Source of the DNA: Salinisphaera sp. Q1T1-3
GTDB lineage: Bacteria; Pseudomonadota; Gammaproteobacteria; Nevskiales; Salinisphaeraceae
Assembly (NCBI RefSeq): GCF_003602005.1
Contig: NZ_QZWD01000002.1
Coordinates: forward strand, 124,001-188,000
Length of the DNA stretch: 64,000 bases
Direction: 5' to 3'
Shown: positions 1-7,826 of the stretch, one piece after another
How the letters are laid out: every line of letters starts with the position of its first letter
Position numbering within the stretch: the stretch's first letter is position 1
Notes under the pieces: model-generated
What the model was told of the DNA's origin: nothing
Databases searched by the model: none
What the model saw: the letters and a program-made list of their open reading frames with translations, nothing else
Made by a program: the position numbers and the translations under genes

Positions 1-1
1 C

Positions 2-841
2 GCGGATCTGTTTCCGGGCTTGTCGGCGGCCGATCTGGGCCGTGACCGCGACCGGACCCAGCATTTCGACACGGCGACCGTACAGCTCGGATACAACCTC
101 TCGCCGCGGCTGCAGCTCACGGTGCTGGGCGGCGTCGAGGACAAGTATCGCGACAACGGCGACAACGATCGCTGGTCGGCGCCGCGCTACCAGGCCGGAT
201 TGCGTTATACGACGGCCACCAACACGCTGGCCTTCAACGTCGGCCATCGCTTCTACGGCGAGAGCTATCAGCTTCTGGTCGCGCACCAGACCCGTAACAT
301 CGATTTCAATCTGTCCTATCGCGAGGACCCGTCCACCTCGGGCCTCGACTCGCTCGACGGCGGCAACGGGGGGGCGATGTTCGGCTCGATCGGCAGTCAG
401 ATCGGGCTGGGTGGCACCGGTTATCGTAACGATTTCGGCAACGGCAACTCGCTCTTGAACCGCGAGGTCTACGTCAACAAGCGCTGGAACGCGAACATGC
501 GGGTGCATACGCCGCTGACGGATACCGATCTGCGCGCGTTCTTCGAAGAACAGGAAAGCCAGGACGACGAGGGGCCGGATACGCGCTATCACGGCATCGA
601 ACTCGATACACGCTATGCGTTTCGTCCGCGCATGAGTGCCGTACCGTCGTTTCGTTGGACGCACTACGAACAGGGCCTGTTGTCCACCGGTTCCAGCGAT
701 GAATACGAGGCCAATCTGAGTGTGGTGCGGGCGCTCACGCCGAGCCTGGACGCATCGGTCGGTTACGGGCGAACGTGGCGAGACGGTGCCTTCGACTACA
801 CCGAGAACCGCGCGACGCTGCAACTGCGTCAGCGCTTCTGA
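2..841 (+). CDS. XrtA-associated outer-membrane beta-barrel protein (5' partial)
   Basis: The reading frame is open from the first bases of the window and has no internal start that looks real, so the N-terminus and any signal peptide lie upstream. About 280 residues are visible. They show alternating aromatic/polar beta-strand patterns and end in ...LQLRQRF with a terminal Phe, typical of outer-membrane barrels. Position directly before the ExeA-like ATPase and the rest of the exosortase A core matches the XrtA/PEP-CTERM-associated outer-membrane protein family (TIGR03016 type). Its likely role is in outer-membrane passage or anchoring of the exopolysaccharide; this is inferred from context, not from a catalytic motif. 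The stop TGA is 6 bases before the next start, so co-transcription is likely. Confidence 0.75.
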   Translation, partial: ADLFPGLSAADLGRDRDRTQHFDTATVQLGYNLSPRLQLTVLGGVEDKYRDNGDNDRWSAPRYQAGLRYTTATNTLAFNVGHRFYGESYQLLVAHQTRNIDFNLSYREDPSTSGLDSLDGGNGGAMFGSIGSQIGLGGTGYRNDFGNGNSLLNREVYVNKRWNANMRVHTPLTDTDLRAFFEEQESQDDEGPDTRYHGIELDTRYAFRPRMSAVPSFRWTHYEQGLLSTGSSDEYEANLSVVRALTPSLDASVGYGRTWRDGAFDYTENRATLQLRQRF

Positions 842-847
842 GCGACC

Positions 848-2032
848 ATGTACGAGCGTTTCTACAATCTGCGTGCACGTCCGTTCCAGCTGATGCCGGA
901 CCCGCGACGGCTGTATCAGACCGGCAGCCACGAGCGGGGACTGTCGTATCTGCTCTATGGCCTGGAACGCGGCGAAGGCGTGGTGGTGGTGACCGGCGAT
1001 GTCGGGACCGGCAAGACGCTGCTCATCCAGGTGCTGCTCGGCCAGATCGCCACCCGGGGACTGTCGATCGCGCGGGTGGCGATGGCCAATGCGAGCGCGG
1101 AAACGGTCGTGGCCAGCGTGGCCGCGGCGTTCGGCGTGACGGTCCGTGGGCTGTCGAAGGTCGAGCTGCTCGATGCGCTTGCGACGCGCCTGTCGGCCGG
1201 TCGCAATCGACGTGGACTGCTGATCGTCGATGAAGCCCAGGCGTGCAGCGATGCCGCGCTCGAGGAGCTGCGGCTGTTGTCGAATCTGCAGGCACGCGGC
1301 CAGGCTCTGTTGCAGGTGGTGCTCATCGGCCAGACCGAACTCGCCGACCGGCTGCGCCAGCCCGGCATGAGTCATCTGCGCCAACGCATCGTCGCCTCTT
1401 TTCATCTCGAGCCGCTGACGGCCGGCGATGTCGCGCCCTATATCGAACATCGACTGACCACGGCCGGTTGGCGGGCCGAGCGGCTGACTTTCGGCCCGGG
1501 CGTCTACGCACGGGTCCATGAGTGGTCGCGCGGTATTCCGCGCCGGATCAATCAGGTCATGGATCGACTGCTGCTGCTGGGTTATCTCGAGGAAAAACGG
1601 GAATTGACGCGCACGGATCTGGACACGGTGATCGAGGAATTCGAGACCGAGTTCGGCGCCGATGGGCTGATTTACGACGCCGCCGGCCCGGCGGAGGCGG
1701 GCCCATCGCATGTCTCCGAAGCTCCCCAGGCGCCCGAGCACGCCGCGGAAAGCGCGTTGCTGAAGCGTATCGCTGCACTTGAGGACCGCGTGGCGAGCGC
1801 GCTCGGCGAAGCTCGGTTGCAGCAGGCACGTGACAACACCCAGGCACGCGAACTGGCCGAGGCCTGGGCACGTGTGGCGCATCTGGAAACGATCCTGCAG
1901 GGCGACTCGGCGTCGGCGGATGAACCCGAAGTCGACGAGTCGAGCCCGGCACGGGGCGCGTCGTCGGCCTCTCGCGAAGACATGAGCGCCATGTTTCGTC
2001 GACTGTTCAGCACCCGGGGACATGACGAATGA
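848..2032 (+). CDS. XrtA-associated ExeA-like AAA ATPase
   Basis: 394-residue cytoplasmic ATPase. It starts MYERFYNLRARPFQL, the usual opening of ExeA/GspA-like ATPases (SPFxxxPDP). Walker A is GDVGTGKT near residues 50-57 and Walker B is LLIVDEAQ near residue 125, followed by a sensor region LLSNLQ. After about residue 280 the sequence becomes charged, with a heptad-like helix (residues ~290-350), then an acidic Ser-rich tail. The family (TIGR03015 type) is confined to XrtA exopolysaccharide loci and probably energises or organises export; the exact role is not established. Its TGA overlaps the ATG of the deacetylase gene (ATGA), indicating translational coupling. Confidence 0.9.
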   Translation: MYERFYNLRARPFQLMPDPRRLYQTGSHERGLSYLLYGLERGEGVVVVTGDVGTGKTLLIQVLLGQIATRGLSIARVAMANASAETVVASVAAAFGVTVRGLSKVELLDALATRLSAGRNRRGLLIVDEAQACSDAALEELRLLSNLQARGQALLQVVLIGQTELADRLRQPGMSHLRQRIVASFHLEPLTAGDVAPYIEHRLTTAGWRAERLTFGPGVYARVHEWSRGIPRRINQVMDRLLLLGYLEEKRELTRTDLDTVIEEFETEFGADGLIYDAAGPAEAGPSHVSEAPQAPEHAAESALLKRIAALEDRVASALGEARLQQARDNTQARELAEAWARVAHLETILQGDSASADEPEVDESSPARGASSASREDMSAMFRRLFSTRGHDE

Positions 2033-2928
2033 ACGAACCCGACTTCGACCCGCAGCCGCTCGCGCTGGACTCCGGCCGGGGTAATGCCATGACAGTCGAT
2101 GTGGAAGAGTATTTCCACGTTTCGGCTTTTGAAGACCATATCGATCCTCGCGAATGGGCGACGATGCCGTCGCGGGTCGAGGCCAGCACCGACCGGATCC
2201 TGTCACTGTTCGAGGCGGCCGGGGTGAAGGCGACGTTCTTTACGCTGGGATGGGTGGCCGAACGCCAGCCGGCGCTGGTGCGGCGGATCGTCGATGCCGG
2301 CCATGAGCTGGCCAGCCACGGTCAGAACCATGCCCGTGCGTTTCAGCAGGAACCCGCGGCATTCGTTGCCGATATCACACGCGCCAAGGACGTGCTCGAG
2401 CAGGCCGGCGGCGTGGCGGTACGCGGTTATCGCGCGCCGAGTTTTTCGATCGATCGACGCAATCTCTGGGCCTTCGATGCGTTGGCCGAGGCCGGCTACA
2501 CCTACAGCTCGAGCGTGTTTCCCGGCCACCACACCGCCTATGGCATGCCGGATGCGCCGCGGTTCGCGTTTCGGCATCGGCCGGGCGGACTGCTCGAGAT
2601 TCCGATCACCACGGCCGATCTTGGCCTGCGCCGTCTGCCCTGTGCCGGAGGCGGCTTCTTCCGGCTCTATCCCTACGCATTGACACGCCGCCTGCTCGAA
2701 CGCGTGACGCGTGCGGAGGGGCAGGCCGCGATCTTTTATTTCCACCCCTGGGAGATCGATCCCGATCAGCCGCGGATCTCCGGGCTGGCCCTGCGCACGC
2801 GTGTACGACAGTATCTGAATCTGTCGCGCGTCGAATCCCGGCTCGAACGACTGCTGCGTGCGTTCACCTGGGACCGCATGGATCGCATCTTTCCCGTCGA
2901 CGCGCCTCCGGAGACTGCCTCGGCATGA
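2029..2928 (+). CDS. XrtA-associated polysaccharide deacetylase (NodB-like, DUF3473 C-terminus)
   Basis: 299-residue carbohydrate esterase family 4-like enzyme. The NodB motif 1 is TVDVEEYFHV near residues 22-31 (metal/catalytic Asp-Glu) and the metal-binding SHGQNH His pair follows near residue 97. The arginine motif RGYRAPSFS lies near residue 134 and the terminal FHPWEID near residue 240. These are the features of the XrtA-linked deacetylases (TIGR03006 type), which remove N-acetyl groups from the nascent or exported glycan. No signal peptide is visible, so a cytoplasmic or otherwise atypical location is possible. Start and stop overlap the neighbouring genes by 4 bases. Confidence 0.92.
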   Translation: MNEPDFDPQPLALDSGRGNAMTVDVEEYFHVSAFEDHIDPREWATMPSRVEASTDRILSLFEAAGVKATFFTLGWVAERQPALVRRIVDAGHELASHGQNHARAFQQEPAAFVADITRAKDVLEQAGGVAVRGYRAPSFSIDRRNLWAFDALAEAGYTYSSSVFPGHHTAYGMPDAPRFAFRHRPGGLLEIPITTADLGLRRLPCAGGGFFRLYPYALTRRLLERVTRAEGQAAIFYFHPWEIDPDQPRISGLALRTRVRQYLNLSRVESRLERLLRAFTWDRMDRIFPVDAPPETASA

Positions 2929-3959
2929 CCGATTCGCCCATTCTCGTGCGTACACTGGCTGATCGGCATGCCGAATGGGATGCTTACGTCATGGCCACGC
3001 CGGCTGCCACCTTCTTTCATCGCGTGGGATGGAAACGCGTGATCGAGCGCGCGTTCGGCCATGCTTGTCACTATCTCTATGCTGAGCGCGGCGGTCGCAT
3101 TGTCGGCATCCTGCCGGCTGTGCACATCAACAGCCGGCTGTTTTCCAACGCGCTGATCTCCACGCCGTTCTGTGTCTACGGCGGGGCGGTGGCCGATGAC
3201 GACGCCGTGGCCGATGCCCTGTACCAGGCCGCCTGTCGGCGCGCCGATGAACTCGGCGTGTCCTATTTCGAGACACGCGAGTCCGCGCCCCGACACGAGG
3301 ACTGGCCGCGCAAGGATCTGTACTACACGTTTCGGCGCGAGCTGGCCGAGACCGACGAGGCGAATCTGGCCGCCATTCCGCGCAAGCAGCGCGCCGTGGT
3401 GCGCAAGAGCATCGCCAACGGGCTGGACTGGGCGATCGATCATGATATCGACCGGCTCTATCCATTGTTCGCCTACAACATGCGCGAGCTGGGCACGCCG
3501 GTGTTTCCGGCACGTTATCTCGCGGCATTGATGGATGAATTCCGTCAGGACTGTGACGTGCTCACCGTCACCCACGACGGCCAGCCGGTCGCCGCAGTGC
3601 TCAATTTCTATTTTCGCGACGAGGTCCTGCCCTACTACAGCGGTGCCGGCCCGCAGGCCCGCGCTCTCAAGGCCAACGATTACCTGTACTACGCCTTGAT
3701 GTGCCATGCCGTGGCACGCGGGGCGCGCGTGTTCGACTTCGGGCGCAGCAAGTACGATACCGGCCCCTATCATTTCAAGCGCCACTGGGGATTCGAGCCG
3801 CGGCCGCTGCCTTATGAATACTATCTGTCCGGCATCGATACGATGCCGGACGTCAGCCCGAACAATCCGAAGTACGCACGCTTCATCCGGATGTGGCAAC
3901 GGCTGCCGCTGCCGGTGACGCGGATCGTCGGGCCGTGGCTGTCGCGGGATCTCGGTTAG
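2925..3959 (+). CDS. XrtA-associated FemAB/GNAT-like protein
   Basis: 344 residues of the FemAB family found in exosortase A loci (TIGR03019 type). FemAB proteins are double-GNAT acyltransferases that classically transfer aminoacyl groups from tRNA to peptidoglycan precursors. Visible signatures are an N-terminal region with FFHRVGWKRVIERAFGH and a C-terminal GNAT half with FDFGRSKYDTGPYHFKRHWGFEP, where the KRHWG segment is typical of FemAB/FmhB-like folds. Substrate is unknown; the context suggests amino-acid or amide decoration of the exopolysaccharide or its lipid carrier. Start overlaps the deacetylase stop (ATGA). Confidence 0.88.
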   Translation: MTDSPILVRTLADRHAEWDAYVMATPAATFFHRVGWKRVIERAFGHACHYLYAERGGRIVGILPAVHINSRLFSNALISTPFCVYGGAVADDDAVADALYQAACRRADELGVSYFETRESAPRHEDWPRKDLYYTFRRELAETDEANLAAIPRKQRAVVRKSIANGLDWAIDHDIDRLYPLFAYNMRELGTPVFPARYLAALMDEFRQDCDVLTVTHDGQPVAAVLNFYFRDEVLPYYSGAGPQARALKANDYLYYALMCHAVARGARVFDFGRSKYDTGPYHFKRHWGFEPRPLPYEYYLSGIDTMPDVSPNNPKYARFIRMWQRLPLPVTRIVGPWLSRDLG

Positions 3960-3966
3960 ACCGTCC

Positions 3967-5178
3967 ATGGCCGAGCTTTTGTTCCTGTCGCACCGGATAC
4001 CGTATCCGCCGAACAAGGGCGACAAGATCCGCTCTTACCACTGGCTTCGCGAGCTGGCCGCGCATCACACGGTGCATCTGGGCACGTTCATCGACGAGGC
4101 CGCCGACTGGGCACATCGCGACACGCTCGATGCCCTGTGCCAAACCACCTGTTATCGCGCGCTGCCGCGCCGTCGCGCCCGGCTGCGCAGCCTCCGGGGA
4201 CTGGCCGCCGGCCAGCCGCTGGGATTCGCTTATTACCATGACCGGGCGTTCGCGCGTTACGTCGCAAACGTCCTGGAAACCCGGCCGATCGACGCGGTTC
4301 TGGTCTTTTCCTCGACCGTTGCCCCCTATGTCGAGTCGTGTGTCGATGTGCGACGCGTGCTCGATTTCGTCGATGTGGATTCGGACAAGTGGGCCCAGTA
4401 CGCTCGAAACGGTGCACGCGGGCCGATGCGCTGGGTGTATGCCCGCGAGGCCCGCACGCTGGCGCGGGCCGAACGCGCGCTGGCAGCCGCCTTCGATGCC
4501 AGCGTTTTCGTCTCGCCGGCCGAGGCCGCGTTTTTCGCCCGCGGTGCGCCGTCCATCGCGACAAGCGTTCATGCCATCGGCAACGGCGTGGATACCGATT
4601 ACTTCGATGCGGTCCGGTTTGCCGGGCCGGCAGTCGAGGGCCCAGCGCAGGTGGTGTTTACCGGGGCCATGGACTACGGCGCCAACGTCGATGCCGTGCG
4701 CTGGTTCGTCGAGAATGTCTGGCCGACGGTCCGAGGCCATTTGCCCGAGGCCACGTTCACGATCGTTGGCGCGCGGCCCACGCCGGAGGTCAGTGCGTTG
4801 GCACGCACACCGGGGGTGATCGTCACCGGGACAGTGGATGATGTCCGGCCGTATCTGGCGGCCGCGCATGTCGCGGTGGCTCCGATGCGTATCGCGCGCG
4901 GCATTCAGAACAAGGTGCTGGAAGCACTGGCCATGGCGCGTCCGGTGGTTCTCACGCCGCAGGCCGCGGCCGGACTCGACGAACTCGCGCCGGATTTCGC
5001 GACCGAGGCCGAATCGGCCGAGGCCTTTGCCCGGGCCGTGTGCGACCGGGTACGCGCCGGCGCCTCTTGCGCCGGCGTGCCGGCGGCGCGCGATTATGTG
5101 TCGCGCCACTACGCGTGGCCGGCGAAACGCGCCGCGCTCGAGGCCTTGTTGCTGCCGGCCGAATCCACCGTTCGATGA
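3967..5178 (+). CDS. XrtA-associated GT4 glycosyltransferase (Stp1 type)
   Basis: 403-residue retaining glycosyltransferase of the GT-B fold. The N-terminal Rossmann half starts MAELLFLSHRIPYPPNKGDKIR, a hallmark of the TIGR03087-type XrtA glycosyltransferases. The C-terminal nucleotide-sugar half contains VVFTGAMDYGANVDAVRWF and the conserved acidic region RGIQNKVLEALAMARPVV. Predicted to add a sugar to the lipid-linked exopolysaccharide repeat unit on the cytoplasmic face. Starts 7 bases after the FemAB gene; its TGA lies just before the exosortase start. Confidence 0.9.
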   Translation: MAELLFLSHRIPYPPNKGDKIRSYHWLRELAAHHTVHLGTFIDEAADWAHRDTLDALCQTTCYRALPRRRARLRSLRGLAAGQPLGFAYYHDRAFARYVANVLETRPIDAVLVFSSTVAPYVESCVDVRRVLDFVDVDSDKWAQYARNGARGPMRWVYAREARTLARAERALAAAFDASVFVSPAEAAFFARGAPSIATSVHAIGNGVDTDYFDAVRFAGPAVEGPAQVVFTGAMDYGANVDAVRWFVENVWPTVRGHLPEATFTIVGARPTPEVSALARTPGVIVTGTVDDVRPYLAAAHVAVAPMRIARGIQNKVLEALAMARPVVLTPQAAAGLDELAPDFATEAESAEAFARAVCDRVRAGASCAGVPAARDYVSRHYAWPAKRAALEALLLPAESTVR

Positions 5179-5186
5179 GGACATCG

Positions 5187-6692
5187 ATGGAATCCAGCTC
5201 CGCGACCGAGGTCCCATATGCCGATACGCCGTGGCAGCGCACGCTGCATATCGGGTTCGGCCTGTGTGCGCTGGCGATGGTCGGGCTCTACGCGGGCAGC
5301 TATATCGGGCTCGCCGAGATCTGGGCGCATACCGGCACGTTTCAGTACGCGTTTCTGATCTTTCCGATCTGTCTCGTGCTGGCCTGGTCACGCCGAGCCT
5401 GGCTTGCGCGTGTCGCGGCACGGCCGCGGCCGGTCGGCCTCGTGGCGCTCTTCGGGCTACTGGGGCTCTGGCTGGCCGGTGCCGTTGCCCAGATCAATAT
5501 CGCCCAGCACATCGCGCTGGTGCTCGTATGGCCGGCGCTCGTCTATACGTTCTACGGCCCGCGTGTGGCTGGCGTGCTCGCCTTCGCGCTGGGCTATCTG
5601 CTGTTTGCCATTCCGTTCGGCAATTTCATGGTGGGCCCGCTGCAGACGGTCACGGCGCATTTTGCGGTCGCCGTACTCAAGATCTCCGGCGTGCCCGTGC
5701 TCATGGACGGGCACTATATCGATACGCCGGCCTCGGCCTGGCACGTCGCCGAGGCCTGCAGCGGGATCAAGTTCTTTGTCGCGTTGACCGCATTCGGCGT
5801 GCTGTACGCGCATCTGTTCTACACGCGCTGGCGTCGGCGTCTGGCGTTCGTGGTCATCGCGATGATCGTGCCGATCGTTGCCAACGGGCTGCGTGTCTAT
5901 TTCACGATCCTGATCGGCGAGACGTTCGGCATGCACTATGCCACCGGCACCGATCACATGATCTTCGGCTGGCAATTCTTCGGGGCCGTTCTGATTCTGC
6001 TGTTTCTTGCCGGCTGGCCGTGGCATGAAGCGCCGCCGAGTCCGCCGACGCCCGATCGCGGTGTCGCGCCCGCCACGAAAGGCCGGGCGCTGACAGTCGG
6101 CGGTGCAGCGTTGGCAATCATCGTTGTGCCGGCGGCCTGGTTCGCGGCCAGCGGTCTGCTGGCGCAGCGAGCGGTGGCCGAACAGGCCGCGCCGCCACTG
6201 CCGGCCCGGGTTGCCGGGCTGGCACGACAGGCTGATTCCGGATCGACCACCACGCAGCTGGCCGGCGCGGCATCGCATCAGACAGCCCGCTACGGCGACC
6301 CGAGCGCGGCCCTGCGCATCGATTACGTCACCGGTGGGGTGGATGCCGATATCACGAGTCTGCTGCAGCGGCTGTTCGATCCGGCGCAATGGCAGCAGGT
6401 CGGGGCAGGGCGCGCGATGTCCGGGCCCGACGCTCGTATCCCGTTCACGGTGCTTTCGTTGCGTGATCGCCAGACCGGCGCGGTGCGGCGGTTACTCTAT
6501 GTATTCCGCGTTGGCGACGAATGGACCGCGTCGCCGGAACATCTGAAACGTCGACAGGCGCTTGCGCGGCTCGGCGGACGGGCGGTGCCGACCGGACTGC
6601 TGGTGATCAGCGGGCCGGATTCGTTTTCGTCCGCGGCACTGGCCGCAGCGGGGGCACAGAGCGCGGGCGTCATTCGTGACGGTTCGCGGTGA
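5187..6692 (+). CDS. xrtA: Exosortase A with C-terminal EpsI-like domain
   Basis: 501-residue polytopic membrane protein. The exosortase catalytic residues are all present: Cys191 in AEACSGIKFF, Arg236 in ANGLRVYF and His257 in GTDHMIFGWQFF. Eight or so hydrophobic segments precede residue 285. After a linker, residues ~310-500 form a soluble periplasmic domain of EpsI (DUF3485) type with GRAMSGPDARIPFTVLSL and a C-terminal LLVISGP stretch. Exosortases process proteins with a PEP-CTERM tail at the inner membrane. ATG 5187 is chosen because a GAGGA Shine-Dalgarno lies 6 bases before it; ATG 5175, overlapping the previous TGA, is an alternative. Confidence 0.93.
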   Translation: MESSSATEVPYADTPWQRTLHIGFGLCALAMVGLYAGSYIGLAEIWAHTGTFQYAFLIFPICLVLAWSRRAWLARVAARPRPVGLVALFGLLGLWLAGAVAQINIAQHIALVLVWPALVYTFYGPRVAGVLAFALGYLLFAIPFGNFMVGPLQTVTAHFAVAVLKISGVPVLMDGHYIDTPASAWHVAEACSGIKFFVALTAFGVLYAHLFYTRWRRRLAFVVIAMIVPIVANGLRVYFTILIGETFGMHYATGTDHMIFGWQFFGAVLILLFLAGWPWHEAPPSPPTPDRGVAPATKGRALTVGGAALAIIVVPAAWFAASGLLAQRAVAEQAAPPLPARVAGLARQADSGSTTTQLAGAASHQTARYGDPSAALRIDYVTGGVDADITSLLQRLFDPAQWQQVGAGRAMSGPDARIPFTVLSLRDRQTGAVRRLLYVFRVGDEWTASPEHLKRRQALARLGGRAVPTGLLVISGPDSFSSAALAAAGAQSAGVIRDGSR

Positions 6693-7816
6693 GTCATCGG
6701 CGTCCGCGAATCGTCCATGTGATCGATCGGTTGGCGCTCGGCGGTATGGAATCCGTGGCGCTGACGCTCATCGAACGCACGGCCGAGGTCTATGATCATC
6801 ATATCGTGTGCCTGCGGGATGCCGGCCCGCAGGCCGAGCGTGCCGAGGCGGCCGGTGTATCGGTGACCGCGCTCGACAAGCAGCCCGGCAAGGATCCACG
6901 CGCTTATCTGCGCCTGCGGTCGATGCTGCGCTCGCTCGCGCCGGCGGTGGTGCATACCTACAATATCGGCACGCTTGATGTGGCGATCTGGGCGCGGTCG
7001 GCCGGCGTGCGTCGCATTGTCCACGCCGAGCACGGTCGCGACGCCGCGGATCCGGACGGACGCAACCGCAAGTATCGATGGCTGCGGCGACTGATGGCGC
7101 CGTTCATCAGTGCCTTTGTGCCGGTCTCCGGTGACCTGGCCCAATGGATGCGCGCTGATCTGGGTCTGCCCGCGGACAAGATCCATCTGATCCGCAATGG
7201 GATCGATACGACACGTTTCAAGGCAGGGCCCGCGCTGCGGGAATCGGGTTCATTCGCGCCGTGGCCGGCCGAGGCCCGGGTCATCGGGACGATTGGACGG
7301 CTCGATCCGGTCAAGGGCTTCGATACGCTGATCTCGGCCTTTGCCCAGCTGCACGCGCGCAGTGCCGTACCGCTGCGTCTGGTGATCATCGGCGACGGAC
7401 CGGAACGCGATGCACTGGCCGCCCAGGTCCGATCACTGGGGCTGGAGGAGGCCGTCTGGCTGGCCGGTGCGCGCGACGATACGCCGACGCTGCTCAACGG
7501 CATGGCGGTCTATGTCTGTGCCTCGATCGCCGAGGGCATTGCGCTCACGATGCTGGAGGCCATGGCCTGCGAACGACCGATCGTGGCGACCCGGGTCGGG
7601 GGCAACCCGGAGCTTGTCGATGACGGGACGCACGGGCTGCTGGTGCCATCCGGCGCACCGGCGGCGATGGCCGAGGCGATCGAGACACTACTGGCCGAGC
7701 CGGATCGCGCGGCGGCTCTCGGCGCCGCCGCGCGAACGCGTATCGTCGCTGATTTCAGCGTCGCGGCCATGGTCGCCGGGTATCGTAGGCTCTACGATGA
7801 TCTGTTGTTGAACTAG
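6689..7816 (+). CDS. XrtA-associated GT4 glycosyltransferase (Stp2 type)
   Basis: 375-residue GT-B glycosyltransferase. The N-terminus contains IVHVIDRLALGGMESV, the glycine-rich acceptor-side loop shared by TIGR03088-type XrtA glycosyltransferases. The C-terminal half has GTIGRLDPVKGFDTLI, the UDP/GDP-sugar site EGIALTMLEAMACERPIVATRVGG and a PSGAPAAMAEAI tail. Predicted to extend the lipid-linked repeat unit. The GTG start overlaps the exosortase stop (GTGA). A 10-base gap separates it from the amidotransferase. Confidence 0.92.
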   Translation: MSHRRPRIVHVIDRLALGGMESVALTLIERTAEVYDHHIVCLRDAGPQAERAEAAGVSVTALDKQPGKDPRAYLRLRSMLRSLAPAVVHTYNIGTLDVAIWARSAGVRRIVHAEHGRDAADPDGRNRKYRWLRRLMAPFISAFVPVSGDLAQWMRADLGLPADKIHLIRNGIDTTRFKAGPALRESGSFAPWPAEARVIGTIGRLDPVKGFDTLISAFAQLHARSAVPLRLVIIGDGPERDALAAQVRSLGLEEAVWLAGARDDTPTLLNGMAVYVCASIAEGIALTMLEAMACERPIVATRVGGNPELVDDGTHGLLVPSGAPAAMAEAIETLLAEPDRAAALGAAARTRIVADFSVAAMVAGYRRLYDDLLLN

Positions 7817-7826
7817 AGGTTCGAGC

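Noticed and set aside
2766-5421. Long minus-strand frames opposite the FemAB and GT4 genes
   Set aside because: No motifs, and composition rich in His/Arg/Gly typical of antisense shadows of the confident plus-strand genes.
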